Positions 31,601-46,600 of a stretch of 52,143 nt of DNA are shown here, one piece after another. The stretch covers positions 1 through 52,143 of the forward strand of contig CAYNNP010000018.1 in the NCBI GenBank assembly GCA_964398215.1. Reading direction: 5' to 3'. The notes beneath the pieces are model-generated. The model did no database searches. It saw only the letters and a list, made by a program, of their open reading frames with translations, and was not told the origin of the DNA. Made by a program: the position numbers and the translations under genes. Source of the DNA: CAYNNP01 sp964398215 (GTDB taxonomy: Bacteria; Planctomycetota; Planctomycetia; Pirellulales; Pirellulaceae). How positions within the stretch are numbered: the stretch's first letter is position 1; every line of letters starts with the position of its first letter.

Positions 31601-34600
31601 GAGTCGTCTAGCGTCGCAAGGTTGATTGTGGCTGTCGTCTGGCCAGCGGTGATCGTCACCGAACCTGTCAGTGCGGTATAGTCGCTGCCAGCCGTTGCGT
31701 CTCCAGCAACGTCGTAGAAAACGACCAAGTCAGTGTCGCTTGGATTGTCAATAGAAACTGTGAACTGACCGCCATCGGATGGCTCACCAGCGACCGGATC
31801 ATTCGCAACGATGCTTACTAGAGCCGTGTCGTCATCCGCGATCGTTACCGTAGCACTGTTGGCAGAACCGATCGTCAGATCCGCGTCCCCCGATGTGATC
31901 GAATCAAGTGTGATGGTGACGGATTCATCGTTTTCCAAAACGCTATCGTCAATCGCTGCAACAGCAACCGTCGCCGAAGTGTTGCCAGCCAGAATCGTGA
32001 CGGTACCGCTCAAAGGCGTGAAGTCATCGCCGCTTGTGGCTGTGCCTGAGATGGTATAGGCCACCACGGTGTCAGTATCGGCTGGGCTGCCGATTGAAAC
32101 TGTGAACTGTCCACCATCAGAAGGCTCCGAGGCGTTGGGGTCGCTGGCTGAAACCGTTACTTCGGCGGAGTCGTCATCCGCGATCGTCGCGCTCGCTGAA
32201 TCAGCCGCGCCAATGGAAATGTCAGCGTCGCCACTGAGGATAGCATCAAGTGTGACGACCACCGTTTCGTCGGACTCCAAGACCGCATCGTCGACAATTG
32301 ACAAATCGATCGTCGCAGTCGTTTGCCCCGCAAGTACCGTGACGGTTCCGCTCAGCGCATCAAAGTCCGTTGCACTGGTCGCGTCTCCGCTCACGCTATA
32401 GCTGATAACCGTATCGGTATCGCTTATCGCATCGAGTGTAACCGTGAATTGTCCATCATCGCCGGGCTCGGCAGCGGCCGGGTCGTTGGCCGTGATGCTG
32501 ACCGACGCTGAATCATCATCCGCGATGGTAACAGTCGCTGCATTCGACGCGCCAACAACAATGTCTGCATCGCCAGAAACCGAATCAAGCGTTAATGTTA
32601 CGGATTCAGATGCTTCCAAAACGCTGTCATCGAGAACGGCAAGATCGACGCTGACTGTGGTTTGACCGGCCAGGATAGTAACGCTTCCTGGCAGCGTTAC
32701 AAAGTCGTCACCCGACACAGCGTCACCGCTGACGGTGTAGTTAACGATCGTGTCCGTGTCACTTGGATTGCTGATGCTGATTGTAAACTGGCCATCATCA
32801 CCGGGTTCCGCCGCGGCACTATCATTGGCAACGACCGTGACTTCAGCCGTATCGTCATCTGCAATTGTGACCGTCGCGGCAGTAGTTGACCCGAGCGTGA
32901 TATCAGAATCACCCGACGTGATCGCGTCCAATGTCAACGTCAGCGACTCGTTTGCTTCCAAGATGCTGTCGTCAACCGTTGTCACATCAATGACCGCGGA
33001 TGTTTGGCCAGCCAAGACCGTGACCGAACCAGACAGTGGCGTGAAGTCAGCCCCCGAGCCTGCGTCGCCGCCGATCGTATAAGCAACGATGGTGTCGCTA
33101 TCGGATGGATTCGTCAACGTAACCGTGAACTGACCGCCATCTGTCGGCTCGGCAGCATTCGGATCACTCGCAAACACATTGACTTGCGCGGTATCGTCAT
33201 CGGAAATGTTGATCGTTGCATTGTCCACAGCGTCAATGCTGATGCCCGAATCGCCGCTGTTGATAGCAGTCAAAGTCAACGTGAGCGCTTCGTCGGCTTC
33301 CAAAATCGAATCGTCAACTACCGAAACGTCGACCACAACCGAAGTTTGCCCAGCCAAGATCGTTGCGGTTCCCGACAAGACTGTAAAGTCATCGCCGGCC
33401 GTGGCATCACCACTCAGTGCGTAGCTGACGGTTGTGTCCGTATCGCTCGGCGCCGAAATGCTGATTGTGAACTGTCCATCGTCACTCGGTTCGCTTGCAG
33501 CCGAATCGGTCGCCACTACCGAAACAGTCGCGGTATCATCATCGCCAATCGTGACCGATGCAGTAGCCGATGCCCCGACGGAAATCGAGGAGTCACCTGA
33601 TGTGATCGACTCCAACGTCACCGTGACGAATTCATTGTCTTCTAAGATCGAATCATCAATCACGTTGACGTCGATGGTGCTAGTCGTCTGCCCAGCGAGA
33701 ATTGTGACCGTGCCTGACAGAGTTGCATAGTCGGTTCCGGCGGTCGCATCACCCGAAATCGAATAGGCAATCACGGTGTCCGTTGCACTTGGAGCATTCA
33801 ACGAAACAGTGAATTGTCCATCGTCTCCTGGCTCGTTTGCCGTATCGTCATTGGCAACGATATTCACCGTTCCAGAATCGTCATCGGCAATCACAACGGT
33901 TGCCGTATCGGCAGCGCCCAATGTCAGATCCGAATCGCCCGACGAAATCGCGTCCAAGCTGACGGTAACAGACTCCGCGGCCTCTAAGATCGAATCGTCA
34001 AGCACATTGACATCGATCGTCGCGGATGTTTGACCAGCAAGAATCGTAACGGAACCGGCGAGCGCCACGAAGTCCACGCCGGAAGTGGCATCACCGGAAA
34101 CCGTGTAGTCAATAACGGTATCGGTGTCGCTCGGAGCACTGATTGAAACGGTGAAAGTACCAGTGTCCGACGGTTCGCCTGCGCTAGCATCCGTCGCGGA
34201 AATCGTTACCAGCCCCGTGTCGTTGTCCGCGATCGAGACGGTTGCATTGTCAGCAGCGCCAATGGAAACTTCATCATCGCCAGCAGTCACCGACTCGAGC
34301 GTAACCGTAACCGACTCGCTGTCTTCCAAGACTGAATCATCAACCACAGCCACATCGATTGTCGCCGAAGTCTGCCCAGCCAAAATCGTCACGGTACCTG
34401 TCAGCGGCGTAAAGTCATCACCCGAAGTCGCATCGCCGCTAATCGAATAAGCAACAACCGTATCGGTATCGCTCGGGCTGGATATCGAAACGGTGAACTG
34501 CCCTTCATCGCCCGGTTCACTTGCCGTTGCATCGTTCGCAGCGATCGTTACTTCTGCTGTGTCGTCATCACTGATCATCACAGTCGCTGTAGCGCCCAGA

Positions 34601-37600
34601 CCCAGCGTAACGTCGGAATCACCCGAAGTAATCGACTCCAACGTGACCGTTACGTTCTCGGCATCTTCCAAGATCGAATCGTCAGCCACAGCAATGTCAA
34701 TCGTCGCCGTAGTCTGCCCAGCCAAGATGGTCACCGTACCGGTCAACGCTGTAAAATCATCTCCCGAAGTCGCATCGCCACCAATCGCGTAAGCAATGAC
34801 CGTATCCGTATCGCTCGGGCTGGAAATCGAAACCGTAAACTGACCATCATCGCCCGGTTCCGAAGCCGACGCATCGTTCGCAGTGATCGTCACGACGGCC
34901 ATGTCATCATCGCTGATCGTAATGCTAGCTGTATCAGCGATACCAAGTGCGATGTCGGGATCGCCCGAAGTGATTGCATCGAGCATTACTGTGACAACTT
35001 CGTCGCCTTCAAGTGTCGAATCATCAATCACGTTGACGTCAACGGTCGTAGAAGTCTGCCCGGCCAGAATCGTTGCGGTCCCACTTAGCGCCGTGTAGTC
35101 GTCACCGGCACTTGCGTCGCCACTGATCACATACGTTACAATGGTATCCGTGTCACTTGCGTTGCTGATGCTGATGGTGAATTGCCCGTTGTCGCCAGGT
35201 TCTGACGCAGCATCATCATTCGCGGTGATTGTAACCAGCGCAGAATCGTCATCACTAATGGTCACCGTTGCATTCGCAGCAGCGCCGATCGCGATGTCGG
35301 CGTCGCCAGAAGTGATCGAATTCAATGTCAAAGTGACGCTTTCGGTGTCTTCCAGAATGGAATCATCAATCGCGTCAACATCAACGGTCGCCGAACTCTG
35401 GCCAGCCAAAATGGTGACCGTTCCAGACAGCGGAGTGAAGTCGGAACCCGATGTGGCGTCACCACCAATCGTATAAGCGATCACGGTGTCGGTATCACTA
35501 ACGCTGCTGATCGAAACTGTAAACTGGCCACTGTCGGTTGGTTCAGCAGCTGTTGCATCGCTGGCGACAACGGTCACTTCGCCGCTATCATTGTCGGTAA
35601 TCGTAACCGTTGCAGTGACAGAAGCGCCCAGAGAAATCGAAGGGTCACCCGCTGTGACGTCATCTAGCGTAACAGTAACGCTTTCCGTGGATTCCAATAT
35701 CGAATCGTCCAGGACGGCGATGTCAATCGTGGCAGAAGTTTGACCAGCAAGGATCGTGACTGAACCGCTAAGGTTTGCGAAGTCTGTTCCTTCGACGGCA
35801 TCGCCACCAACACTGTAGCTAATCGTCGTGTCAGTAGAACTCGCGTTGGCAATGGAAACTGTGAACTGACCGTTCGTGTTCGGCTCCGAAGCAGACGCGG
35901 TTGTCGCAGCGATATTCACTGTCGTAGAGTCATCGTCGGCGATCACGACCGTAGCTGAATCAGTAGCCCCGATCGATACATCCGCATCACCGCTGCTGAT
36001 AGACGCTAACTGTACCGTTACGGTTTCACTGGCTTCAAGCAACGAATCGTCCAGCACAGCAACATCGATCGTCGCCGAAGTCTGCCCAGCCAAAATCGTC
36101 ACGGTACCACTTAGCGGTGTAAAGTCATCACCCGAAGTCGCATTGCCACCAATCGTATAGGTAACAACAGTGTCCGTATCGCTCGGATTGGAGATCGAAA
36201 CCGTGAACTGCCCGTCGTCCCCCGGTTCCGAAGCCGACGCATCGTTCGCAGCGATTGTCACTTCAGCCGTGTCATCATCACTGATCGTCACCGTCGCACT
36301 ATCGGCCGCGCCGATCGAGACCTCAGTGTCGCCAGACGTGATCGAATCCAATGTAACCGTCACGCTCTCGGCATCTTCCAAAATCGAATCATCGACCACA
36401 GCAATATCGATCGTGGCCGAAGTCTGCCCAGCCAGAATCGTGACGGTGCCGGTCAGGGGCGTAAAGTCATCACCGGAAGTCGCATCGCCACCAATTGCGT
36501 AGCTAACAATGGTGTCGGTATCGCTTGGATTGGAAATCGAAACCGTGAACTGACCACCGTCACCCGGTTCACTTGCCGTTGAATCATTTGCAGATATCGT
36601 CACTTCAGCCGAATCGGTATCACTGATCGTTACTGTCGCACTATCGGCCGCACCGATTGAGACATCAGCGTCACCCGAAGTGATCGAATCCAAGGTGACT
36701 GTTACGTTCTCGGCATCTTCCAAGATCGAATCGTCGATCACGGCCACATCGACCGTTGCCGAAGTCTGCCCAGCCAAGATCGTGACGGTACCGGTCAACG
36801 GCGTAAAATCATCACCCGACGAGGCATCACCACCAATCGTGTATTCAACAACGGTATCGGTATCGCTTGGGCTAGAAATCGAAACGGTGAACTGACCATC
36901 GTCACCAGGCTCCGAAGCCGACGGATCGCTGGCAACAACAGTCACTTCGGCCGTATCATCATCGCTGATTGTAACCGTCGCGGTAGCATTTAGACCCAGC
37001 GCAATGTCGGAGTCACCGGAAGTAATTGACTCCAATGTAACCGTCACGTTCTCGGCATCTTCCAAGATCGAATCATCAACCACAGCCACATCAATCGTCG
37101 CCGAAGTCTGCCCAGCCAGGATCGTCACCGTACCGGTCAACGGCGTAAAGTCATCACCCGAAGTCGCATCGCCACCAATCGCGTATGCAATGACCGTATC
37201 AGTATCGCTCGGATTTGAAATCGAAACTGTGAACTGACCACTGTCACCCGGTTCTCCAGCCGATGCATCGTTCGCAGCGATCGTGACGATGCCTACATCG
37301 TCATCACTGATCGTCACCGTCGCACTATCGGCTGCGCCGATCGATACATCTGTGTCGCCAGAAGTGATCGAATCCAAAGTGACCGTAACGTTCTCGGCAT
37401 CTTCCAGAATCGAATCATCAACCACGGACACGTCAATTGCCGCCGAAGTCTGACCGGCCAGAATCGTCACGGTACCCGTCAGCGGCGTAAAGTCATCACC
37501 CGAAGTCGCATCACCACCAATCGTGTAGGCAACGACAGTATCTGTATCGCTCGGGTTGGAGATTGAAACCGTGAACTGACCATCGTCACCCGGTTCACTT

Positions 37601-40600
37601 GCCGATGGATCATTTGCAGCGATAGTCACTTCAGCCGAATCGTCATCGCTGATCGTCACCGTCGCGCTATCGGTCGCACCGATCGAGACATCAGCGTCAC
37701 CCGAAGTGATCGAATCCAATGTGACCGATACGTTCTCGGCATCTTCCAAAATCGAATCATCAACCACAGCCACATCGATCGTCGCCAAAGTCTGCCCAGC
37801 CAGAATTGTCACGGTGCCGGTCAGCGGCGTGAAGTCATCACCCGAAGTCGCATCACCGCCAATCGTGTAAGCAACAACTGTGTCGGTAGAACTTGGGCTG
37901 GAGATCGAAACCGTGAACTGCCCATCGTCACCCGGTTCTGAGGCGGACCCATCATTTGCAACAACAGTCACTTCCGCTGAATCATCATCGCTGATCGTAA
38001 CTGTCGCAGCGGACGAAACGCCAAGTGTGATTTGGGAATCGCCAGCCGTGATCGAACCCAAGGTAACCGTGATGCTCTCGGTGTCTTCGACTAGTAGATC
38101 GTCGAGGACTTCGATATCAATTGTCGCCGATGTTTCCCCAGCCAGAATTGTTACCGTACCGGACAGAGGCGTGAAATCGTCGCCGCTCGTTGCCGTTCCT
38201 GTGACCGTGTAGCTAACCGTTGTGTCGGTCGAGCTAGCGTTTGTCAAAGTAACTGTGAGCTGGCCATCCGTTCCCGGTTCACTGGCCGATGGGGTCGTTG
38301 CAGAAATGTTTAGCGTCGTTGAGTCATCATCGCCGATGATAACGTCGGCGCTGTCGGCCGCGCCGATAGTAATGTCCGCATCACCGTTTACAACCGATGC
38401 CAGAGCAACCGTCACAGTCTCGTTGCTTTCCAGCAAGGTATCATCCAAGACATTTACATCAATCGTTGCCGAAGTTTGCCCAGCCAGAATGGTCACTGTG
38501 CCAGACAGCGCTGTAAAGTCATCGCCTGACGTCGCGTCGCCGCTGACCGTATAGCTAACAACTGTGTCCGTGTCGCTTGGGTTGCTGATTGAAACTGTAA
38601 ACTGGCCACCGTCCGTCGGCTCGGCGGCAGTTGGATCGTTCGCAACAATTGACAGTTCCGCAGAATCGTCATCGGTGATTGTTACCGTCGCACTGTCATT
38701 CGTGTCGATCGTGATGTCGGCATCACCCGCTGTGATCGAATCAAGGGTCGCGGTGAGGGCTTCGTTGTCTTCCAAGACCGAGTCATCGATTGTGTTGACA
38801 TCGATGGTCGCCGTCGTTTCACCAGCAAGGATTGTGACCGTCCCCGAAAGAGCAACAAAGTCTTGGCCAGCAGTCGCATCACCAGTAATCGTGTACGCGA
38901 CCACGGTATCCGAATCACTAGCACTGCCAAGTTCGACAGTGAACTGCCCTGAATCCGATGGTTCGGCTGCGGACGCATCGTTTGCTGTGATTTGCACGGT
39001 TGTCGTGTCGGTATCGACGATCGTCACCGTCGCACTATTGGTCGATCCAATCGATGCGTTTGCGTTACCCGATGTCACCACGTCCAGAGTCAGTGTGACC
39101 GATTCAGTGTCTTCCAGGATCGCGTCATCGATCACGCTCACATCAATAGTGGCGGAAGTTTGACCGGCCAGAATCGTCACGGTGCCCGACAGTGCTGTGA
39201 AATCAGATCCGCTTACCGCGTCGCCAGTTACGGTATAGCTGACAACGGTGTCCGTGTCGCTTGGGGCGCTAATGCTGACAGTGAACTCGCCGTCGTCACC
39301 GGGTTCAGCAGCAGAGCCGGTTGCAGAAACGGTGATCTCAGCAACGTCGTTATCGGTGATGCTGACAACCGCCATGTCACTTGCACCGATGCTGATATCG
39401 GCGTCTCCCGACGCAATCGCGTCCAGCGAGACGACGACCGTCTCTGTGTTTTCCAAAATCGCGTCGTCAATCGCAGTCACATCAATCGTGGCCGAAGTCT
39501 GCCCAGCCAAGATCGTCACCGTGCCGGTCAGCGGCGTAAAGTCGTCACCGGAAGTCGCGTCTCCACCAACCGTGTAAGTAACAACGGTATCGGTATCACT
39601 TGCGTTGCTGACCGATACCGTAAACTGACCGCCGTCGGTTGGCTCGGCCGCCATGTCATCGTTCGCGAGAATGCTGACTTCCGCTGAATCGTTGTCAGCG
39701 ATGGACACAGTCGCGGTGTCAGACGAATCGATGCTGATGTCAGAATCACCCGACGTGATCGAATCAAGAGTAACCGTGACGCTTTCTGTGTCTTCTAGAA
39801 TTGAATCATCGACGATGTTCACATCAATCGTTGCGGTAGTCTGCCCAGCCAGGATGGTGACGGTGCCCGAAAGTACCGTGTAGTCATCGCCAGCGGCCGC
39901 GGTTCCGGTCACTGAATACGATACCGTTGTGTCGGTGTCACTTGCGCTGCTCAAGCTAACTGTGAACTGACCGCTATCGGCTGGTTCTGCTGCCATGGAA
40001 TCAGTTGCCTGAATCATGACGGTCGCGGAATCGTCATCGGCGATAGTAACTGTGGCACTGTTGACGCTGCCAATCGTGATGTCTGAATCGCCGCTCGTGA
40101 CAGAATCCAACGTGAGTGTTAGGTCTTCGGTTGATTCCAAGACGGCATCGTCCAACACAGCCACATCGACAACGACCGACGTCTGGCCAGCAAGGATCGT
40201 TGCTGTTCCTGATAGAGCCGCGAAATCGTCGCCCGACGTAGCATCACCGCTCAAGGTATAGCTAACGACAGTGTCCGTACCGCTGGCACTACCAATGCTG
40301 ATTGTAAACTGACCATCATCACTTGGCTCCGCAGCCGATGGATCGTTCGCAGTGACAGAAACTTGCGTGGAATCATTGTCAGCAATCAGTACCGTCGCGC
40401 TATTGCTGGATCCAATCGAGACGTCCGCATCGCCACTGGTGATCGAATCGATTGTCAGCGTCACGCTCTCGGTGGCTTCCAGAATCGCGTCATCCACAAC
40501 GGCGACATCGACGGTAGCAGAGGTTTGGCCAGCAGCTATCGTGACCGTGCCAGAGAGTGGTGTAAAGTCATCGCCGGCGGTCGCGTCACCACTGATTGTG

Positions 40601-43600
40601 TAACTCAGCACCGTGTTCGTGTCGCTGGGGTTATCAATGCTGACTGTAAACTGACCACTGTCGCCCGGTTCGCTCGCGTTTGGATCGCTGGCCGAAACGC
40701 TCACCTGCGCGCTGTCGTTATCGGAAATGGTTACCGTTGCCGAGTTTGCAGCACCGATCGTCACATCTGAATCACCAGCCGATACCGAATCCAGCGTCAC
40801 GACAATCGTTTCCGCGTCTTCGAGTGTCGCGTCATCGATCGTCGTTACGTCAATGGTTGCAGAACTTTCCCCAGCCAGAATCGTGACCGTGCCGGACAGC
40901 GGCGTAAAGTCATCGCCTGAGGTCGCATCGCCGCCAATCGTGTAAGCAACAACCGTATCGGTGTCGCTGAGGCTGGAGATCGAAACGGTGAACTGCCCAT
41001 CATCACCCGGTTCACTTGCCGCTGAGTCATTCGCAGATATCGTCACCTCAGCCGAGTCATTATCGCTGATTGTCACGGATGCACTATCGGCCGCACCGAG
41101 CGAGACATCAGAGTCGCCAGAAGTGATTGAATTCAAGGTAACTGTTACGTTCTCGGCATCTTCCAAAATCGAGTCATCGACCACAGCCACATCAATTGTC
41201 GCCGAAGTCTGCCCAGCCAGAATCGTCACGGTACCTGCTAGTGGCGTGAAGTCATCACCCGAATTTGCATCGCCGCTAATCGTGTAAGCAACAACCGTGT
41301 CAGTATCGCTCGGGCTGGAGATCGATACGGTGAACTGACCATCATCGCTCGGTTCCGAAGCAGACGCATCGTTCGCAGCGATCGTCACTTCTGCTGTGTC
41401 GTCATCACTGATCGTCACAGTTGCTGTAGCGCCCAGACCCAACGTGACGTCGGAGTCACCAGAAGTAATCGCCTCCAACGTAACTGTCACGTTCTCGGCA
41501 TCTTCCAAAATCGAATCATCAACCACAGCAACGTCAATCGTCGCCGACGTCTGCCCAGCCAAGATCGTCACCGTACCGGTCAACGCTGTAAAATCATCAC
41601 CCGAAGTCGCATCGCCACCAATCGCGTAAGCAATGACCGTATCCGTATCGCTCGGGCTGGAAATCGAAACCGTAAACTGACCATCATCGCCCGGTTCCGA
41701 AGCCGACGCATCGTTCGCAGTGATCGTCACGACGGCCATGTCATCATCGCTGATCGTAATGCTAGCTGTATCAGCGATACCAAGTGCGATGTCGGGATCG
41801 CCCGAAGTGATTGCATCGAGCATTACTGTGACAACTTCGTCGCCTTCAAGTGTCGAATCATCAATCACGTTGACGTCAACGGTCGTAGAAGTCTGCCCGG
41901 CCAGAATCGTTGCGGTCCCACTTAGCGCCGTGTAGTCGTCACCGGCACTTGCGTCGCCACTGATCACATACGTTACAATGGTATCCGTGTCACTTGCGTT
42001 GCTGATGCTGATGGTGAATTGCCCGTTGTCGCCAGGTTCTGACGCAGCATCATCATTCGCGGTGATTGTAACCAGCGCAGAATCGTCATCACTAATGGTC
42101 ACCGTTGCATTCGCAGCAGCGCCGATCGCGATGTCGGCGTCGCCAGAAGTGATCGAATTCAATGTCAAAGTGACGCTTTCGGTGTCTTCCAGAATGGAAT
42201 CATCAATCGCGTCAACATCAACGGTCGCCGAACTCTGGCCAGCCAAAATGGTGACCGTTCCAGACAGCGGAGTGAAGTCGGAACCCGATGTGGCGTCACC
42301 ACCAATCGTATAAGCGATCACGGTGTCGGTATCACTAACGCTGCTGATCGAAACTGTAAACTGACCGCTGTCGGTTGGCTCGGCAGCTGTTGCATCGCTG
42401 GCAACAACAGTCACTTCGCCGCTGTCATCGTCGGTAATCGTAACGGTTGCAGTGATAGAAGTGCCCAATGAAATCGAAGGGTCACCCGCTGTGACGTCAT
42501 CTAGCGTAACAGTAACACTTTCCGTGGACTCCAAGATCGAATCGTCCAGCACCGCGATGTCGATTGTGGCCGAAGTTTGACCAGCAAGGATCGTGACCGA
42601 GCCACTAAGGTTTGCGAAGTCAGTTCCTTCGACGGCGTCGCCACCAACACTGTAACTAATCGTTGTGTCAGTAGAACTCGCGTTGGCAAGAGTAACTGTG
42701 AACTGTCCGTCCGTGTTCGGCTCGGAAGCAGACGCGGTTGTCGCTGCGATATTTACTGTCGTAGAGTCATCGTCGGCGATCACGACCGTAGCTGAATCGG
42801 CAGCCCCGATCGATACATCCGCATCGCCGCTGCTGATAGACGCCAGCTGAACTGTCACGGTCTCACTTGTTTCAAGCAACGAATCGTCCAGCACAGCAAC
42901 ATCGATCGTCGCCGATGTCTGCCCGGCGAGAATTGTCACGGTACCCGTCAACGGTGTAAAGTCGTCACCGGAAGTCGCATTGCCACCAATCGTAAAAGTA
43001 ACAACGGTATCCGTATCGCTCGGATTGGAGATCGAAACGGTGAACTGCCCATCATCACCCGGCTCCGAAGCCGACGCATCGTTCGCAGCGATGGTCACTT
43101 CAGCCGTGTCGTCATCACTGATTGTAACCGTCGCGCTATCGGTAGCGCCGATTGAAATGTCGGCGTCACCGGCTGTTATCGAATCCAGTGTCAGAGTAAC
43201 CGACTCATTGTCTTCCAAAATCGAATCGTCAATCACAGCAACGTCAATTGTCGCCGATGTTTGTCCAGCCAGAATGGTTACGGTCCCAGACAACGCCGTG
43301 TAGTCATCGCTTGCCGCCGCGTCACCACCGATCGTGTACGCAACAACAGTGTCGGTATCGCTTGCGCTGGAAATCGAAACCGTGAACTGCCCATCGTCAC
43401 CCGGTTCCGAAGCCGTTGCGTCGCTAGCAACAACTGTCACTTCAGCCGTGTCGTCATCGGCGATTGTAACCGTCGCACTATCGGCCGCGCCGATGGAGAT
43501 TTCCGCATCACCGGCCGTGATCGAATCCAATGTCAGCGTAACTGATTCATTGTCTTCCAAGATTGAATCGTCAATCACAGCAACGTCGATTGTCGCCGAA

Positions 43601-46600
43601 GTCTGCCCGGCCAGAATCGTCACGGTCCCAGACAACGCCGTGTAGTCTCCACTTGTCGCCGCGTCACCACCGATCGTGTACGCAACAATTGTGTCGGTAT
43701 CGCTCGCGTTCGAGATTGAAACGGTAAACTGCCCATCGTCACCCGGCTCCGAAGCCGACGCATCGCTAGCAACAACTGTCACTTCAGCCGTATCGTTATC
43801 ACTGATCGTCACAGTTGCCGTAGCGCCCAGACCCAGCGAAATATTGGAGTCACCAGAAGTAATCGCCTCCAGCGTGACTGTCACGTTCTCGGCATCTTCC
43901 AAAATCGAATCGTCGATCACAGCAACATCGATCGTCGCCGAAGTCTGCCCAGCCAGAATCGTCACCGTACCGGTCAGCGGCGTGAAGTCATCACCCGAAT
44001 TCGCATCACCGCCGATCGCGTAAGCAACAACCGTATCGGTATCGCTCGGGCTGGAAATCGAAACCGTGAACTGCCCATCATCACCCGGCTCCGAAGCCGA
44101 CGCATCGTTCGCTGCGATCGTGATCACCGCCGTATCGTCATCACTGATTGTGATCGTCGCGCTATCGACCGTTCCGATTGAGACATCAGCGTCACCCGAA
44201 GTGATCGAATCCAAGGTGACAGTTACCGCTTCATTGTCTTCCAAAATCGAATCATCGATCACAGCGACATCAATCGTCGCCGAAGTCTGCCCAGCTAGAA
44301 TCGTCACCGTACCGGTCAACGGCGTGAAATCGTCACCCGAATTCGCATCACCACCGATTGCGTAAGCAACAACCGTATCGGTATCGCTCGGGATAGAAAT
44401 CGAAACTGTAAACTGCCCATCATCACCCGGCTCACTTGCCGACGCATCGTTCGCTGCGATCGTCACCTCCGCCGTATCGTTATCACTGATCGTCACGGTC
44501 GCTGTAGCGCCCAGACCCAGCGAAATGTCGGAGTCACCAGAAGTAATCGCCTCCAACGTAACCGTTACGTTCTCGGCATCTTCCAAAATCGAGTCATCGA
44601 TCACTGTAACATCAATCGTGGCCGAAGTCTGCCCAGCCAGAATCGTCACCGTACCGGTCAACGGCGTAAAGTCATCACCCGAGGTCGCATCACCGCCAAT
44701 CGCGTAAGCAACAACCGTATCTGTATCGCTCGGGCTAGAAATTGAAACCGTGAACTGCCCATCGTCACCCGGCTCACTTGCCGACGCATCGTTCGCAGCG
44801 ATCGTTACCACAGCCGTGTCGTCATCACTGATCGTCACAGTTGCTGTAGCGCCCAGACCGAGCGAAATGTCCAAGTCACCAGAAGTAATCGCCTCCAACG
44901 TAACCGTCACGTTCTCGGCATCTTCCAAAATCGAATCGTCAACCACAGCGACATCGATCGTCGCGGAAGTCTGCCCAGCCAAGATCGTCACCGAACCCGT
45001 CAGCGGCGTAAAGTCATCACCCGAAGTCGCATCGCCGCCAATCGCGTAAGCAACAACCGTATCGGTATCGCTCGGATTGGAAATCGAAACCGTGAACTGC
45101 CCATCATCACCCGGTTCACTTGCCGACGCATCGTTCGCTGCGATCGTGACCACGGCCGAATCGTCATCACTGATCGTAACCGTCGCGGTATCGGCTGCTC
45201 CGATCGAAATGTCGGCATCTCCAGACGTGATCGAAGCCAGCGTAAGCGTAACCGATTCGTTGTCTTCAAGGATTGTGTCATCGATCACAGCGAGATCGAT
45301 CAGCGCTGAGTTGTTGCCTGCCAAAATCGTTACCGAACCACTCAAAGTGGTAAAGTCATCACCCGCAGTGGCATCACCACTGACGCCGTATGCCACAACG
45401 GTGTCAACATCAGCGATAGAGCTGAGCGTAACAGTGAACTGACCAGCGGTCGCTGGCTCCGAAGCGTTTGGTGTTGTCGCAGCGATGCTTACTTCCGCGG
45501 CATCATCGTCGAAAATGATCACTGACGATGCGTTGAAAGTACCCACGGCAACATCGGTGTCGTCGGTCCCCGTCAGTGTCACCGTGACAACTTCGGCGCC
45601 TTCGAGGATTGAATCATCCAATACGCTGACATCGATCGTCGCCGTTGTGGACCCCGCGGCAATCGTTACTGTTCCCGTCAAGCTAACGTAGTCAACGCCA
45701 GCGGTAGCAGTTCCAGACACTGTGTAGCTGACCACGGTATCGCTGTCACTGACTTGCGAAAGTGTCACGGTTAGTTCACCGTCAACACCTGGCTCAGAAG
45801 CGATCGAATTTGTACTTGAAATTGATACTTCCGCTGTGTCGTCGTCCGCGATCGTGATGCTTGCACTGTTGGATCCGGTATCGATCATTACATCCGAATC
45901 ATCGGTGCTGACCAACGTTAGGATCACAGTCTCGTTGTTCTCCAGAATTGAATCGTCCAGGACATTCACATCCACCGTCGCGCTGGTTTGCCCGGCTGCA
46001 ATTGTGATGCTGCCAGCGAGCGCAACAAAGTCGGTGCCGCTATCGGCCGTGCCCGTGACGACATAGTTCACAACCGTGTCAGCATCGCTCGAGTTATCGA
46101 TCGACACGGTAAATTGGCCAGGATTTGAAGGCTCGCTGGCCGCCGAATCATTTGCTAGAACGCTGACCAGAGCAGTATCATCGTCATCAATCGTAACGGT
46201 TGCAGAATTCGCAGCCGTGTCGACACTGACATCCGCATCGTCGGTCGAAGTCAATGTGATGATCACAGTCTCGCTGTTCTCGAGAATCGAATCGTCGATC
46301 ACATCCACATCGATCGCGGCGCTGGTTTGACCAGCCAGGATCGTGACACTTCCTGACAACGTGACGAAATCGGTTCCTGCATCTGCGGTTCCCGTGATCG
46401 TATAGTCGACCACCGTATCACTATCACTTGGGTTTGTGATCGAAACTAGAAACTGCCCGTTGTCACCGGGTTCAACGGCTGAAGCATCATTTGCGCTGAC
46501 CGAAACGACTGCAGTATCGTCGTCCGTGATTGTGACTGTGGCGACATTGGCCGACGCATCGACAGTAACATCGGGGTCACTCGCTCCCAGCAAAGTCAAC

